A stretch of DNA of 64,000 nt, taken from contig CAVUCE010000008.1 of NCBI GenBank assembly GCA_963739985.1, positions 310,001 through 374,000 on the forward strand, in the 5' to 3' direction. Numbering within the stretch: position 1 is the first letter of the stretch; every line of letters starts with the position of its first letter. Positions 37,076-45,032 of the stretch are shown here, piece by piece. The notes under the pieces were generated by a model, which did not search any database, had not been told where the DNA came from, and was given only the letters and a program-made list of their open reading frames with translations. This stretch comes from CAVUCE01 sp963739985 (lineage in GTDB: Bacteria; Bacteroidota; Ignavibacteria; Ignavibacteriales; Ignavibacteriaceae). The position numbers and the translations under genes were made by a program.

Positions 37076-38404
37076 TTACGATTTCTCTTTTGGTTGCTGA
37101 ACAACCACTTTAATTCCCTCTACTCGCAAAACTTTAATCTTACTTCCCTTTTCAATATAACCGCCATCAGTTACCACATCGTATTTTTTTTCATTTATTT
37201 CTGCAGTACCGGCTGGACGCAATGGTGTTAGAGCAATTCCTTCAACTCCTATTAAATCAGATTTTGTTGGATAAGATACAAATCCTAAATTTGCATGCTC
37301 TGCTTCTGCTAATACTAGATGACTAAACCGTTCGCTTTTAGGCAGATATTTTAATATTAAAAATATAAAGGCAATCGTTAAAATAAGTGAGACTGAAAGT
37401 TGAATTATGGCGGTTGAGAGCAATCTAAAATCAAAAAACGGCAACCCGCCGACGAGAGACATAAAAATTGCCGCTATGATCAGAACTATTCCTGCAATAC
37501 CGGCAATACCAAATCCGGGAATAACAAATATTTCCAAAATTAAAAGAACAACTCCTATCACGAACATAATTATTTCAAGTCCGGAAGCCATATTTAATAG
37601 ATAAGACGAGCCAAAAAATAAAGTAAAAGCAATGATTGCAGTAATTCCGCCAATTCCAAATCCAGGTGTTTTAATTTCAATAAACAATCCTATCAAGCCA
37701 ACAATAATTAATAATGTTGAGACTACAGGGCTTTGTAAAAATGTAATTACATCTTCAGACCAGCTAGATTTTAATTTGATAACTTTAGCATCTTCTAAAT
37801 GGAAATATTTTAGAACACCACTCAAGTTTGTCTCGACAGTATCAGCGATATGATATTTTATGGCTTCATCAGTTGTTAAGGAAATTAATTGAGTGCTGTC
37901 TACTAAGCCAGGAACAATAATTCTTTCGTCAACCATTCCCTGGGCAATATTAACAGGCCTTCCGTTAGTTTCTGCAACAGTTCTCATTTCTGAACGCATA
38001 AAGGCTTGATACTTTTCGCTCATCTTCTCACCTTTCTCGTTAACTACCGTTGCAGCTCCTATGGTTGCGCCCGGAACCATAATAACTTTTTTACAAGAAA
38101 GTGAGATATATGAACCTGCTGAAACTGCTCTGTGATCGATAAATGCTATTGTTAATATTTTACTTGAAATTATCGCATCTTTGATTTCTGTTGCAGCATC
38201 CACTCTTCCGCCAAAAGTGTTTACTTGAAATATAATTGCATCAGCATCATTATTTTCAGCTTCAGTTATAGCTCTTGAAATATAAGGCACCATTCCTAAA
38301 TCAATTTCTCTATCTATATAAGCGACATAAACTTTTTTTTGCTGCGCATAAATCGTACTAACCGCAGCTAGAGAAAACAGCAATACTAAGGCTAACCTTT
38401 TCAT
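37076..38404 (-). CDS. NfeD-family membrane protein with ClpP-like serine protease domain
   Basis: The 442-residue long form has a signal peptide (ending IYAQ) and a ClpP/SppA-like protease domain with NTFGGRVDAA and the nucleophile region DHRAVSAGSYISLSC. A Lys in EKYQAFMRSEMRT may act as the base. About five membrane helices (approximately residues 215-350) and a C-terminal OB-fold NfeD domain (GVEGIALTPLRPAGTAEI) follow. Such proteins work with stomatin/flotillin partners in membrane quality control; no partner gene is adjacent. I take ATG 38404 rather than TTG 38407; GGGAG lies upstream. Confidence 0.92.
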   Translation of the reverse strand: MKRLALVLLFSLAAVSTIYAQQKKVYVAYIDREIDLGMVPYISRAITEAENNDADAIIFQVNTFGGRVDAATEIKDAIISSKILTIAFIDHRAVSAGSYISLSCKKVIMVPGATIGAATVVNEKGEKMSEKYQAFMRSEMRTVAETNGRPVNIAQGMVDERIIVPGLVDSTQLISLTTDEAIKYHIADTVETNLSGVLKYFHLEDAKVIKLKSSWSEDVITFLQSPVVSTLLIIVGLIGLFIEIKTPGFGIGGITAIIAFTLFFGSSYLLNMASGLEIIMFVIGVVLLILEIFVIPGFGIAGIAGIVLIIAAIFMSLVGGLPFFDFRLLSTAIIQLSVSLILTIAFIFLILKYLPKSERFSHLVLAEAEHANLGFVSYPTKSDLIGVEGIALTPLRPAGTAEINEKKYDVVTDGGYIEKGSKIKVLRVEGIKVVVQQPKEKS

Positions 38405-38526
38405 CAAACAATACTCCCAAAAATGAAACGCTTTATTGAGTAATTTAGTAAATTTTTATTTCAAATAATGGAAATTGTAATTCGTGAATTTTGTAAATAG
38501 TTGGAATCTAGATAATTATAAAGGCT

Positions 38527-38554
38527 GTCATTGCATAAAAGTTAATGCAATGAC
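38527..38554 (-). terminator. Hairpin after ribBA, possible terminator
   Basis: A perfect ten-base inverted repeat (GTCATTGCAT 38527-38536, ATGCAATGAC 38545-38554) with an eight-base loop lies 19 bases past the ribBA stop. The following minus-strand sequence is only moderately T-rich, so it may be a weak terminator or an mRNA 3' stabiliser. Confidence 0.5.
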
Positions 38555-38572
38555 ATAAAAATTGAAGTGACA

Positions 38573-39769
38573 TTATTTGAGTATAAAATGACCTAGTTTA
38601 TCTCTCTTTGTTTTAAGATAACGTTCGTTGTTCTCATTAGGTGCAATTTCGATTGGAATTCTTTCAACTATTTCTAAGCCATATCCTTTTAAGCCGACAA
38701 CTTTTTTGGGATTATTTGTAAGAAGTTTTATTTTATGAACTCCTAGGTCTAATAAAATTTGAGCACCAATACCATAATCTCTTAAATCGGCTTTAAAACC
38801 TAATGCTTCGTTAGCTTCCACTGTGTCTTTTCCTTGATCTTGAAGCGCGTATGCTTTTATCTTATTCATCAAACCAATACCGCGACCTTCTTGTCGCATA
38901 TAAACTAAAACACCATTGCCTTCCTTGGAAATCATATCTAGTGCAGCATTAAGCTGATCATGACAATCGCATCGCAAAGAATGAAACACATCACCGGTTA
39001 AACATTCTGAATGCATCCTAACTAAAACAGGCGTATCTCCTTTTATTTCACCAAATATCAAAGCGATATGTTCTTTGTTATCGACAAAACTTTGATATAA
39101 TTTAAGATCAAATTTTCCATGCTGAGTTGGAAGATTAGCATCTGCTATCTTTTCGATTAACCTTTCTGTCCGTAGTCTATATTCGATAATATCTTTAACG
39201 GTACAAATTTTAAGATCAAATTGCTTCGCAATTTTTTTAAGATCAGGAACTCTAGCCATTTCCCCGTTTTCCAAAAGAATCTCACAAAGCACACCGGCAG
39301 GTTTAAGTCCGGAAAATTTACATAAATCAACAGAAGCTTCCGTATGACCGGCTCTTCTTAAAACTCCACCTTCAAAAGCACGCAAAGGGAAAATATGACC
39401 CGGACGGGCAAAATCGTCGGATTTAGTTTTATCATCAATTAATTTTTTAATTGTAATAGCTCTATCTGCTGCTGATATTCCGGTTGTAGTTCCTTCTTTT
39501 GCATCAACCGTTACAGTAAATTGAGTTCCGTGTAATGCTGAGTTAGAATCGACCATTAACGGAAGTCCAAGGTCATCAAGTCTTTTTCCGTCGATGGCAG
39601 AACAAAGCATTCCCCTTCCGTGCGTGATCATAAAATTTACTATATCCGGTGTTACAAATTCTGCAGCACAAATAAAGTCACCTTCATTTTCACGATCCTC
39701 ATCATCGACAACAATTATCACTTTACCATTTTTTATTTCTTCAATAGCTTCTTCAACTGAACAAAACAT
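38573..39769 (-). CDS. ribBA: Bifunctional 3,4-dihydroxy-2-butanone-4-phosphate synthase / GTP cyclohydrolase II
   Basis: It performs both entry steps to riboflavin. The N-terminal half (1-200) has DDEDRENEGDF and ARPGHIFPLR with GHTEASVDLC of the RibB domain. The C-terminal half has the zinc site Cys256, Cys267 and Cys269 (HSECLTGDVFHSLRCDCH) and MRQEGRGIGL of the RibA domain. The length of 398 is standard. The 88-base leader shows no FMN riboswitch core. yajC and tgt precede it on the same strand. Confidence 0.97.
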   Translation of the reverse strand: MFCSVEEAIEEIKNGKVIIVVDDEDRENEGDFICAAEFVTPDIVNFMITHGRGMLCSAIDGKRLDDLGLPLMVDSNSALHGTQFTVTVDAKEGTTTGISAADRAITIKKLIDDKTKSDDFARPGHIFPLRAFEGGVLRRAGHTEASVDLCKFSGLKPAGVLCEILLENGEMARVPDLKKIAKQFDLKICTVKDIIEYRLRTERLIEKIADANLPTQHGKFDLKLYQSFVDNKEHIALIFGEIKGDTPVLVRMHSECLTGDVFHSLRCDCHDQLNAALDMISKEGNGVLVYMRQEGRGIGLMNKIKAYALQDQGKDTVEANEALGFKADLRDYGIGAQILLDLGVHKIKLLTNNPKKVVGLKGYGLEIVERIPIEIAPNENNERYLKTKRDKLGHFILK

Positions 39770-39857
39770 CTTTCAACCTAATTTTTTGCAATATAATTAC
39801 CGAATTCACCTTTTGAGTAAATCCGGCAATTATAAATTTTTTGTAAATAATTTTCTA

Positions 39858-40181
39858 TTAATTACTGTCTTTACTAGAAACAATGCTAGTTACTGCTGAT
39901 CTTTCAAATTTCATTTTAACATTATCAGCAACTTGCAACAAAATTGTTTTTTCATCGATTCCGGCAACCGTACCATGCAATCCGCCGTTGGTAACAACTT
40001 TATCGCCTTTTTGAACATTAGAAAGCATCTTTTCTCTTTCTTTTGCCCTTTTTTGTTGAGGTCTTATAATCATAAAATAAAAAATCACAAATATAGCACC
40101 GAACATAATAATTGTGCTAACTAAACTTCCGCCGCCGCCACCCTGTCCACTTGGTGGAGCCATTGCTAATAGAGTTTCCAA
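39858..40181 (-). CDS. yajC: Preprotein translocase accessory subunit YajC
   Basis: YajC accompanies SecDF in the Sec translocase. The 107-residue protein has a glycine-rich N terminus, one membrane helix (about 20-40), the signature MIIRPQQKRAKEREKML, and the KGDKVVTNGGLHGTVAGID domain. The start is TTG 40181, supported by GGAGG six bases upstream inside the end of tgt. An ATG six codons downstream is the alternative. The tgt-yajC order is a conserved pair. Confidence 0.95.
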   Translation of the reverse strand: METLLAMAPPSGQGGGGGSLVSTIIMFGAIFVIFYFMIIRPQQKRAKEREKMLSNVQKGDKVVTNGGLHGTVAGIDEKTILLQVADNVKMKFERSAVTSIVSSKDSN

Positions 40182-40182
40182 A

Positions 40183-41334
40183 TCAATCCTCCGTTAAATT
40201 TTTTTCGTTAACTGATATTTTATTAATTAAACTTTCTTTCCATTCTTTAAAATCACCGTCAATAATTCTCTGTCTTGCTTGTTTTACTAAATTCAAATAA
40301 AAATGAAGATTATGAATACTGGCTAATTCTAAAGCAAGAATTTCTTTTGCGACAAATAAGTGACGCAAATAAGCTCTGGAATAATTTTTACATGTGTAAC
40401 AATCGCATTTTTCATCAATAGTTCTAAATTCGTCTTTATATTTTGCATTACGCATCGAGAGAATACCATTTGAAGTAAACAAGTAAGAATTTCTGGCATT
40501 TCTTGTAGGCATAACGCAATCAAACATATCTACACCACGTTCAATCGCTTCTAAAATATTTTCCGGTCGCCCTACTCCCATTAAATATCGTGGTTGATTC
40601 TCCGGCATAAAGTCTGTTGTGAAATCAACCATCTCGTACATTTTTTCAGCGGGTTCTCCAACCGCTAAACCTCCAATTGCGTAACCATCAAAACCAATAT
40701 CAATTAAATTTTTTGCGGAAAGTTCTCTTAAATCCTTGTAAACGCTTCCTTGAATAATTCCAAATAAAAATTGTTTGTGTCCATACAAAGGTACAGAATT
40801 TTCAAAAGCCGCTTTATTTAAAATTGCCCAATTTGATGTTAGTTTAGTAGAATTTTTTGCATATTCATAATCGCATGGATAAGGAGTACATTCGTCAAGA
40901 ACCATCATGATGTCAGAACCAATGCTTCTTTCAATATTAATCACTTTTTCCGGAGTAAAAAGATGCTTTGATCCGTCGAGATGAGATCTAAACTCAACAC
41001 CGTTTGATTTCAATTTTCTTAATTCCGACAAACTAAAAACCTGGTAACCGCCGCTATCTGTTAAAATCGGCTTATTCCAATTGATAAATTTATGCAGGCC
41101 ACCGGCCTTTTCCAGAATTTCCGTTCCGGGTCTTAAATACAAATGGTAAGTATTTGAAAGAACAATCTGTGCTTTTATATCGTTTTCTAAATAGCTTTGA
41201 TTTACGGCTTTAACAGTCCCTTGAGTGCCGACAGGCATAAAGATTGGCGTTTCTACAACACCGTGATCAGTTTCAAAATAACCTGCTCTTGCCTTACTAT
41301 TAGCGTCTTTTCCGACAATATTTAGTTTTAACAA
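40183..41334 (-). CDS. tgt: Queuine tRNA-ribosyltransferase
   Basis: The enzyme exchanges guanine 34 for the queuosine precursor preQ1 in tRNAs with GUN anticodons. The 383-residue protein has the nucleophile/base region LTDSGGYQVFSL (Asp93) and GGLAVGEPAEKMYEMVD. It also has the second aspartate motif GVDMFDCVMPTRNARN and the zinc site CDCYTCKNYSRAYLRHL. The start is TTG 41334; only a weak AGGT lies upstream. One base separates its stop from the yajC start. Confidence 0.97.
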   Translation of the reverse strand: MLKLNIVGKDANSKARAGYFETDHGVVETPIFMPVGTQGTVKAVNQSYLENDIKAQIVLSNTYHLYLRPGTEILEKAGGLHKFINWNKPILTDSGGYQVFSLSELRKLKSNGVEFRSHLDGSKHLFTPEKVINIERSIGSDIMMVLDECTPYPCDYEYAKNSTKLTSNWAILNKAAFENSVPLYGHKQFLFGIIQGSVYKDLRELSAKNLIDIGFDGYAIGGLAVGEPAEKMYEMVDFTTDFMPENQPRYLMGVGRPENILEAIERGVDMFDCVMPTRNARNSYLFTSNGILSMRNAKYKDEFRTIDEKCDCYTCKNYSRAYLRHLFVAKEILALELASIHNLHFYLNLVKQARQRIIDGDFKEWKESLINKISVNEKNLTED

Positions 41335-41680
41335 ATTTACCTATTCTGCGTTGCTTAATCAATTTCAATATAGCATGTAAATTTACGGTTATTTTTAATT
41401 AAGTACCAAAAAGCGAACCTTAAATATGCTTAAAAATGCAACATCGTTTATTTGAGAATAAATGCAACTATGATGCTTTGACATGAATAATTAATAATAA
41501 TGAATAGCCGGATAGATTAAATTTTTTTTATGAAAAATTCTTTGGATTTATTTCCATCTTTCAAAAAAATCATTAAACTGGGTTACGGAACGCCTTCATT
41601 TACATAGGCTTAATTGCTCTCCTCACAAAAGTTATATTAAATAGCAGTTCCTTTATATTAAAAATTGTTAATTTTTAATG
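41335..41680. other. AT-rich spacer upstream of tgt, no gene seen
   Basis: All frames are broken by stops; the longest plus-strand start-to-stop stretch is about 25 codons and resembles nothing I know. It should contain the tgt promoter, but I find no convincing element. It leads into the pseudogene on the plus strand. Confidence 0.6.
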
Positions 41681-42232
41681 ATGGTAAAGTATAACGCGAT
41701 TTTTAAATTTACATTCGATTCTAACTTTATTAATATTACTCATTCTAAATAGTAACGGCAATCTAAATTGCGATGATGAAAAATCTAAAATTTTTGCTTC
41801 CGATTATTCAAGAAAAAGTTGGAATGAAGTAGGAAATGATTTGCCGAGTGCAAGTACTAGTTCTCTAAATGATTGTATAACAGCATCTAAATAATATTTA
41901 TACTGTTACATATATTTAATTTTTTCACCGACGGTTAATGGAGTTTATCGTTGCAAAATACAATCGTCAACATCTGTTAATAATGAAAAAATTAATTTGT
42001 ATAATTACGAATTAGAACAAAACTTTACTAATCCTTTTAATCCCACGTACAACAATATCATACTCGACTCCAAAAGGATCCAGAGTTAAGATATGTGTAT
42101 ACAAATATCGGTTTTGTATATGCAATAAAAAGTGCCGGAAGTTATCAAACTGTATGTAATACAAAAGGTCAACCAATCGGAATATATATCTATAAAATTT
42201 AGACGGATGAATTTAGCAAAAAAGGAAGATGA
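41681..42232 (+). pseudogene. Decayed T9SS-secreted protein: one propeller (BNR-like) repeat plus type A C-terminal domain
   Basis: In one frame, 41688-42086 reads through a hydrophobic stretch (ILTLLILLILNSNG) and a BNR-like repeat, SDYSRKSWNEVGNDLPSAST. There is one stop at 41892. It continues with VNGVYRCKI and NYELEQNFTNPFNP, which closely matches the NYELEQNYPNPFNP start of T9SS type A C-terminal domains. After a stop at 42087 the match shifts frame (VKICVY at 42085). It shifts again at 42131 to SAGSYQTVCNTKGQPIGIYIYKI, stop, TDEFSKKGR, which matches the domain's end (AGSYEV...GLPSGIYFYKL). At least two frameshifts and several stops are therefore present. It is on the plus strand among minus-strand genes. 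The upstream propeller part is mostly lost. An ATG at 41681 in another frame may be the old start. Confidence 0.75.
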
Positions 42233-42390
42233 TTCTCCTTAAATAATTTTAAATCTTGGAGGCAATATTATTCGGTATTTATTAGAAGTATAAAATTGGG
42301 TATGGGGAAAAACAATTATAATTAACGGGTAGAGCTTTTTAAAAATAATCTTTTAACGATTACTTAATATAATTTTTGGAATTGAAACGA

Positions 42391-43620
42391 CTATTCAACA
42401 AAATCATTAACAATTAATTTTACTACATCAATTCTAATTTGTGTTGCTCTTGCAATTAAAATGCTAAAATCATCAACCACTATAGTTTCTCCTTGCGCAG
42501 GTATTCTTCCAAGTTTTGTAGTTACGTAACCGGCTATGGTTTCATAGTCTCCGCTTGGAATTCCCAACTGATACTTTTCATTAATATAATCTATTTCAAC
42601 TTTTCCGCTTATTAAATAAGTTCCAGCAGCAATTCTACGACAAATATTTTCATCAATGTCATATTCATCACGTATCTCGCCAAATAATTCTTCCATAATA
42701 TCTTCAATTGTTATTATTCCGGCTGTTCCTCCAAATTCATCTATAACTACTGCAATAGAAACTTGTTTACTTAAAAACTCATTCAGCATATCAAAGGTCC
42801 TTTTAGTTTCCGGGACAAATACCACTTCTCGGATTATACTTTGTAAGTTTGAAGGAGATTTAAATACATCATTAGCATAAACAACGCCTTTTATATTATC
42901 TAAATTATCCTCAAAAACCGGAAGTTTTGAAAATCCGGAATCAATAAAAATATCTAGAGCCTCAGAAATACTTTGACCAAACTCAACACCTACAATTTCT
43001 GTTCTCGGACGCATGGCTTCATAAACTCTCTGTTCTCCTAAAGCCAACACTTTATTAATAATATCGCTTTCCTTTTTGTCAACTACTCCGGCTTCGTGAC
43101 TTTCTTTAACAAGATTTTCTATATCCTCTTTATTAAAGAGATTGCTAATATTTTCTTCTGAAACATTGGTAGACTGAGTTAATTTTGTAGAAATTGAGCT
43201 GAATATTTTAACAAAAGGATAGAATACAAAATATAGAATTCGAATTGGCAAAGCAGAAACTATAATAACTCTATCGGCAAGTTCTCGCGAAAAATATTTT
43301 GGAACTAATTCACCGAAAATTAAAAGAACGAAAGTTGAAATTAGAAGTATGCTAAACTCACCTAGGCCAAAAAATGCAGATAATAAGATTGTACTTATAG
43401 AAGCAAATGCAATATTTACTACGTTATTTGCAATTAGAATTGTAGAAAAAAAACTCTGCTGATTGCTTGTGAAATAAAAAGCGCTTTTAGCAGCTAGATT
43501 ATTTTTTCTGGCGCGTATTTCAATCTTAATTTTATTAGAAACGACAAAAGCCATTTCGGAACCAGAAAAAAATGCGCTTATAAAAATTAATATTATTAGA
43601 ACGATTAGTTGATCAAACAT
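42391..43620 (-). CDS. CorC/HlyC/CNNM-type transporter (DUF21-CBS-CorC_HlyC)
   Basis: The 409-residue protein has a DUF21 membrane domain (about 1-170, helices with GSEMAFVVSNKIKIEIRARK and GELVPKYFSRELADRV). Two CBS domains follow (RPRTEIVGVEFGQSISEALDIFI; KRTFDMLNEFLSKQVSIAVVIDEFGGTAGIITIED). The C-terminal CorC_HlyC domain has PSGDYETIAGYV. Relatives export magnesium or cobalt; older annotations call them hemolysins without good reason. It follows a lipoprotein gene by 2 bases. Confidence 0.93.
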   Translation of the reverse strand: MFDQLIVLIILIFISAFFSGSEMAFVVSNKIKIEIRARKNNLAAKSAFYFTSNQQSFFSTILIANNVVNIAFASISTILLSAFFGLGEFSILLISTFVLLIFGELVPKYFSRELADRVIIVSALPIRILYFVFYPFVKIFSSISTKLTQSTNVSEENISNLFNKEDIENLVKESHEAGVVDKKESDIINKVLALGEQRVYEAMRPRTEIVGVEFGQSISEALDIFIDSGFSKLPVFEDNLDNIKGVVYANDVFKSPSNLQSIIREVVFVPETKRTFDMLNEFLSKQVSIAVVIDEFGGTAGIITIEDIMEELFGEIRDEYDIDENICRRIAAGTYLISGKVEIDYINEKYQLGIPSGDYETIAGYVTTKLGRIPAQGETIVVDDFSILIARATQIRIDVVKLIVNDFVE

Positions 43621-43622
43621 GA

Positions 43623-44144
43623 TTAATATACTTTCGACACATTTATGCTATCAATCTTTTCGTAATATGCTTCTCCTGATGCATAAAACTCAACAACAAC
43701 CGAAATACTTTTATTCAAATTAAGCTTGTTATTAAATTCCAATTTTTCCTTATTCCCAAATGTGTATAGTCTGAATTCATTCGGTAAAAAATCAGCGCTG
43801 ATATCCAGATTCTCAACAGAAAAAGTTGGAGTGAAACTATATATCTCTTCCCCATCTTGTAATACTTCCACATTATTTATGGTTAAGTTTTTAATTGCAT
43901 AAGTGGAAATATTTTGTACTTCAATTTCGCCAATAACATGAAAATTGGGATCTGATTTTCCAGGCATTAGATTAATCCAAGCATTTATGAGTGTTGGTTT
44001 AACAGCAATATTTAACATTCCATTATTTTGCGGTACAGATGAAGATGAACATCCATTGAAATTCAAGATAAATGAACTGACTATCATCCCGAATAAGAAT
44101 ATCAAAAACTTATTCAGTTTTTTATATTTTAAATAAATTCTCAT
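43623..44144 (-). CDS. Hypothetical lipoprotein
   Basis: The 173-residue protein has a signal with lipobox FNGC (Cys32) followed by serines. A single beta-rich domain of Ig-like look follows (GEIEVQNISTYAIKNLTINNVEVLQDGEEIYSF ends each strand with hydrophobic residues; split here for length). I do not recognise a family. It lies between the UbiA-family gene (9 bases) and the CorC-type gene (2 bases) and so belongs to that transcription unit. Confidence 0.65.
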   Translation of the reverse strand: MRIYLKYKKLNKFLIFLFGMIVSSFILNFNGCSSSSVPQNNGMLNIAVKPTLINAWINLMPGKSDPNFHVIGEIEVQNISTYAIKNLTINNVEVLQDGEEIYSFTPTFSVENLDISADFLPNEFRLYTFGNKEKLEFNNKLNLNKSISVVVEFYASGEAYYEKIDSINVSKVY

Positions 44145-44153
44145 ATAAAATCA

Positions 44154-45032
44154 TCAAATAATCTTATATACAATCAAAACTGTGAACAATATATATAAGA
44201 ATGCATTCAAAATCATTGGAATGTCAGTCAAAATCTCTTCACTTGTGTTTTCACCTTTTTTATTCATAAAAACAATAAACATATATCTGAAAATTCCAAA
44301 AACCACAAATGGAGTTGTGTATATTAATTTCTCTGTTCCGAACACACTAACAGTTCTTGATGCAACAGTGTAAAGTGCATAGCAAATAATAACTCCTGAT
44401 GCAGCGATTGTAGCTATCTGGTTAGTAAATTCCAAGGAGTAATATGATAAGACTTTTCTTGTGGAAGAAGATTCCCCGTTTGAAGCTAGCTGCAATTCCG
44501 ACTTTCTTTTCATTATAGCAAGGAAAAGTGAAATAAACATAGTAGTCAGAATTAGCCAATTTGAGATATAAACACCAATTATAAATGCTCCCCCAATTAC
44601 CCGGAGCATGAATCCGGCTGCGATACTAAATACATCCAAAAGGACAATATTTTTAAGAATTGATGAATAAAGCACATTGAGCAATAAGTATGCTCCCAGA
44701 ATTATATCAAAACGAATTGGCAGGTTTGAGGCTAAAATGAGTAAGCATACACCTAAAAAAACCGAAGCTAAAATAGCATTACTTTTAGATATTTTACCTG
44801 AAGCCAAAGGTCTTAATTTCTTTACTGGATGAAGCTTATCATGCTCTATATCAAACAGATCATTAATTATATAGACAATACTAGAAGTAAGACAGAAAGC
44901 AAGAAATCCCCAAAAAACCGTAATAAAATAATTAAAATCGAAAAGATTGTGAGAAAATAAAAGTGGAACAAAAACAAAAAAGTTTTTAATCCACTGTGGT
45001 ACTCTAAAAAGTTTTAGATAATGTTTAATCAT
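44154..45032 (-). CDS. UbiA-family prenyltransferase, decaprenyl-phosphate phosphoribosyltransferase-like
   Basis: The 292-residue protein has about nine membrane helices. The N-terminal RVPQWIKNFFVFVPLLFSH and the metal-binding motif INDLFDIEHDKLHP (Asn57, Asp58, Asp61, Asp65), followed by VKKLRPLASG, are typical of the DPPR synthase branch. That enzyme transfers phosphoribose to polyprenyl phosphate, and in actinobacteria the product feeds arabinan synthesis. Here the product could be a polyprenyl-linked pentose donor for surface glycans; that is inference, because the epimerase pair DprE1/DprE2 is not in the window. Its start immediately follows the mutase stop. Confidence 0.82.
   Translation of the reverse strand: MIKHYLKLFRVPQWIKNFFVFVPLLFSHNLFDFNYFITVFWGFLAFCLTSSIVYIINDLFDIEHDKLHPVKKLRPLASGKISKSNAILASVFLGVCLLILASNLPIRFDIILGAYLLLNVLYSSILKNIVLLDVFSIAAGFMLRVIGGAFIIGVYISNWLILTTMFISLFLAIMKRKSELQLASNGESSSTRKVLSYYSLEFTNQIATIAASGVIICYALYTVASRTVSVFGTEKLIYTTPFVVFGIFRYMFIVFMNKKGENTSEEILTDIPMILNAFLYILFTVLIVYKII

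Noticed and set aside
39792..39842. Hairpin followed by six T residues on the plus strand between yajC and ribBA
   Set aside because: The stem (7 plus 3 pairs with one mismatch) looks like a terminator for plus-strand transcription, but no plus-strand gene precedes it and the minus-strand side lacks a T run. I could not match it to an FMN riboswitch.
41332..41339. TAAATTTG on the minus strand, matching the TAnnTTTG promoter consensus
   Set aside because: It contains the tgt start codon itself, so it cannot be the tgt promoter with a usable leader.
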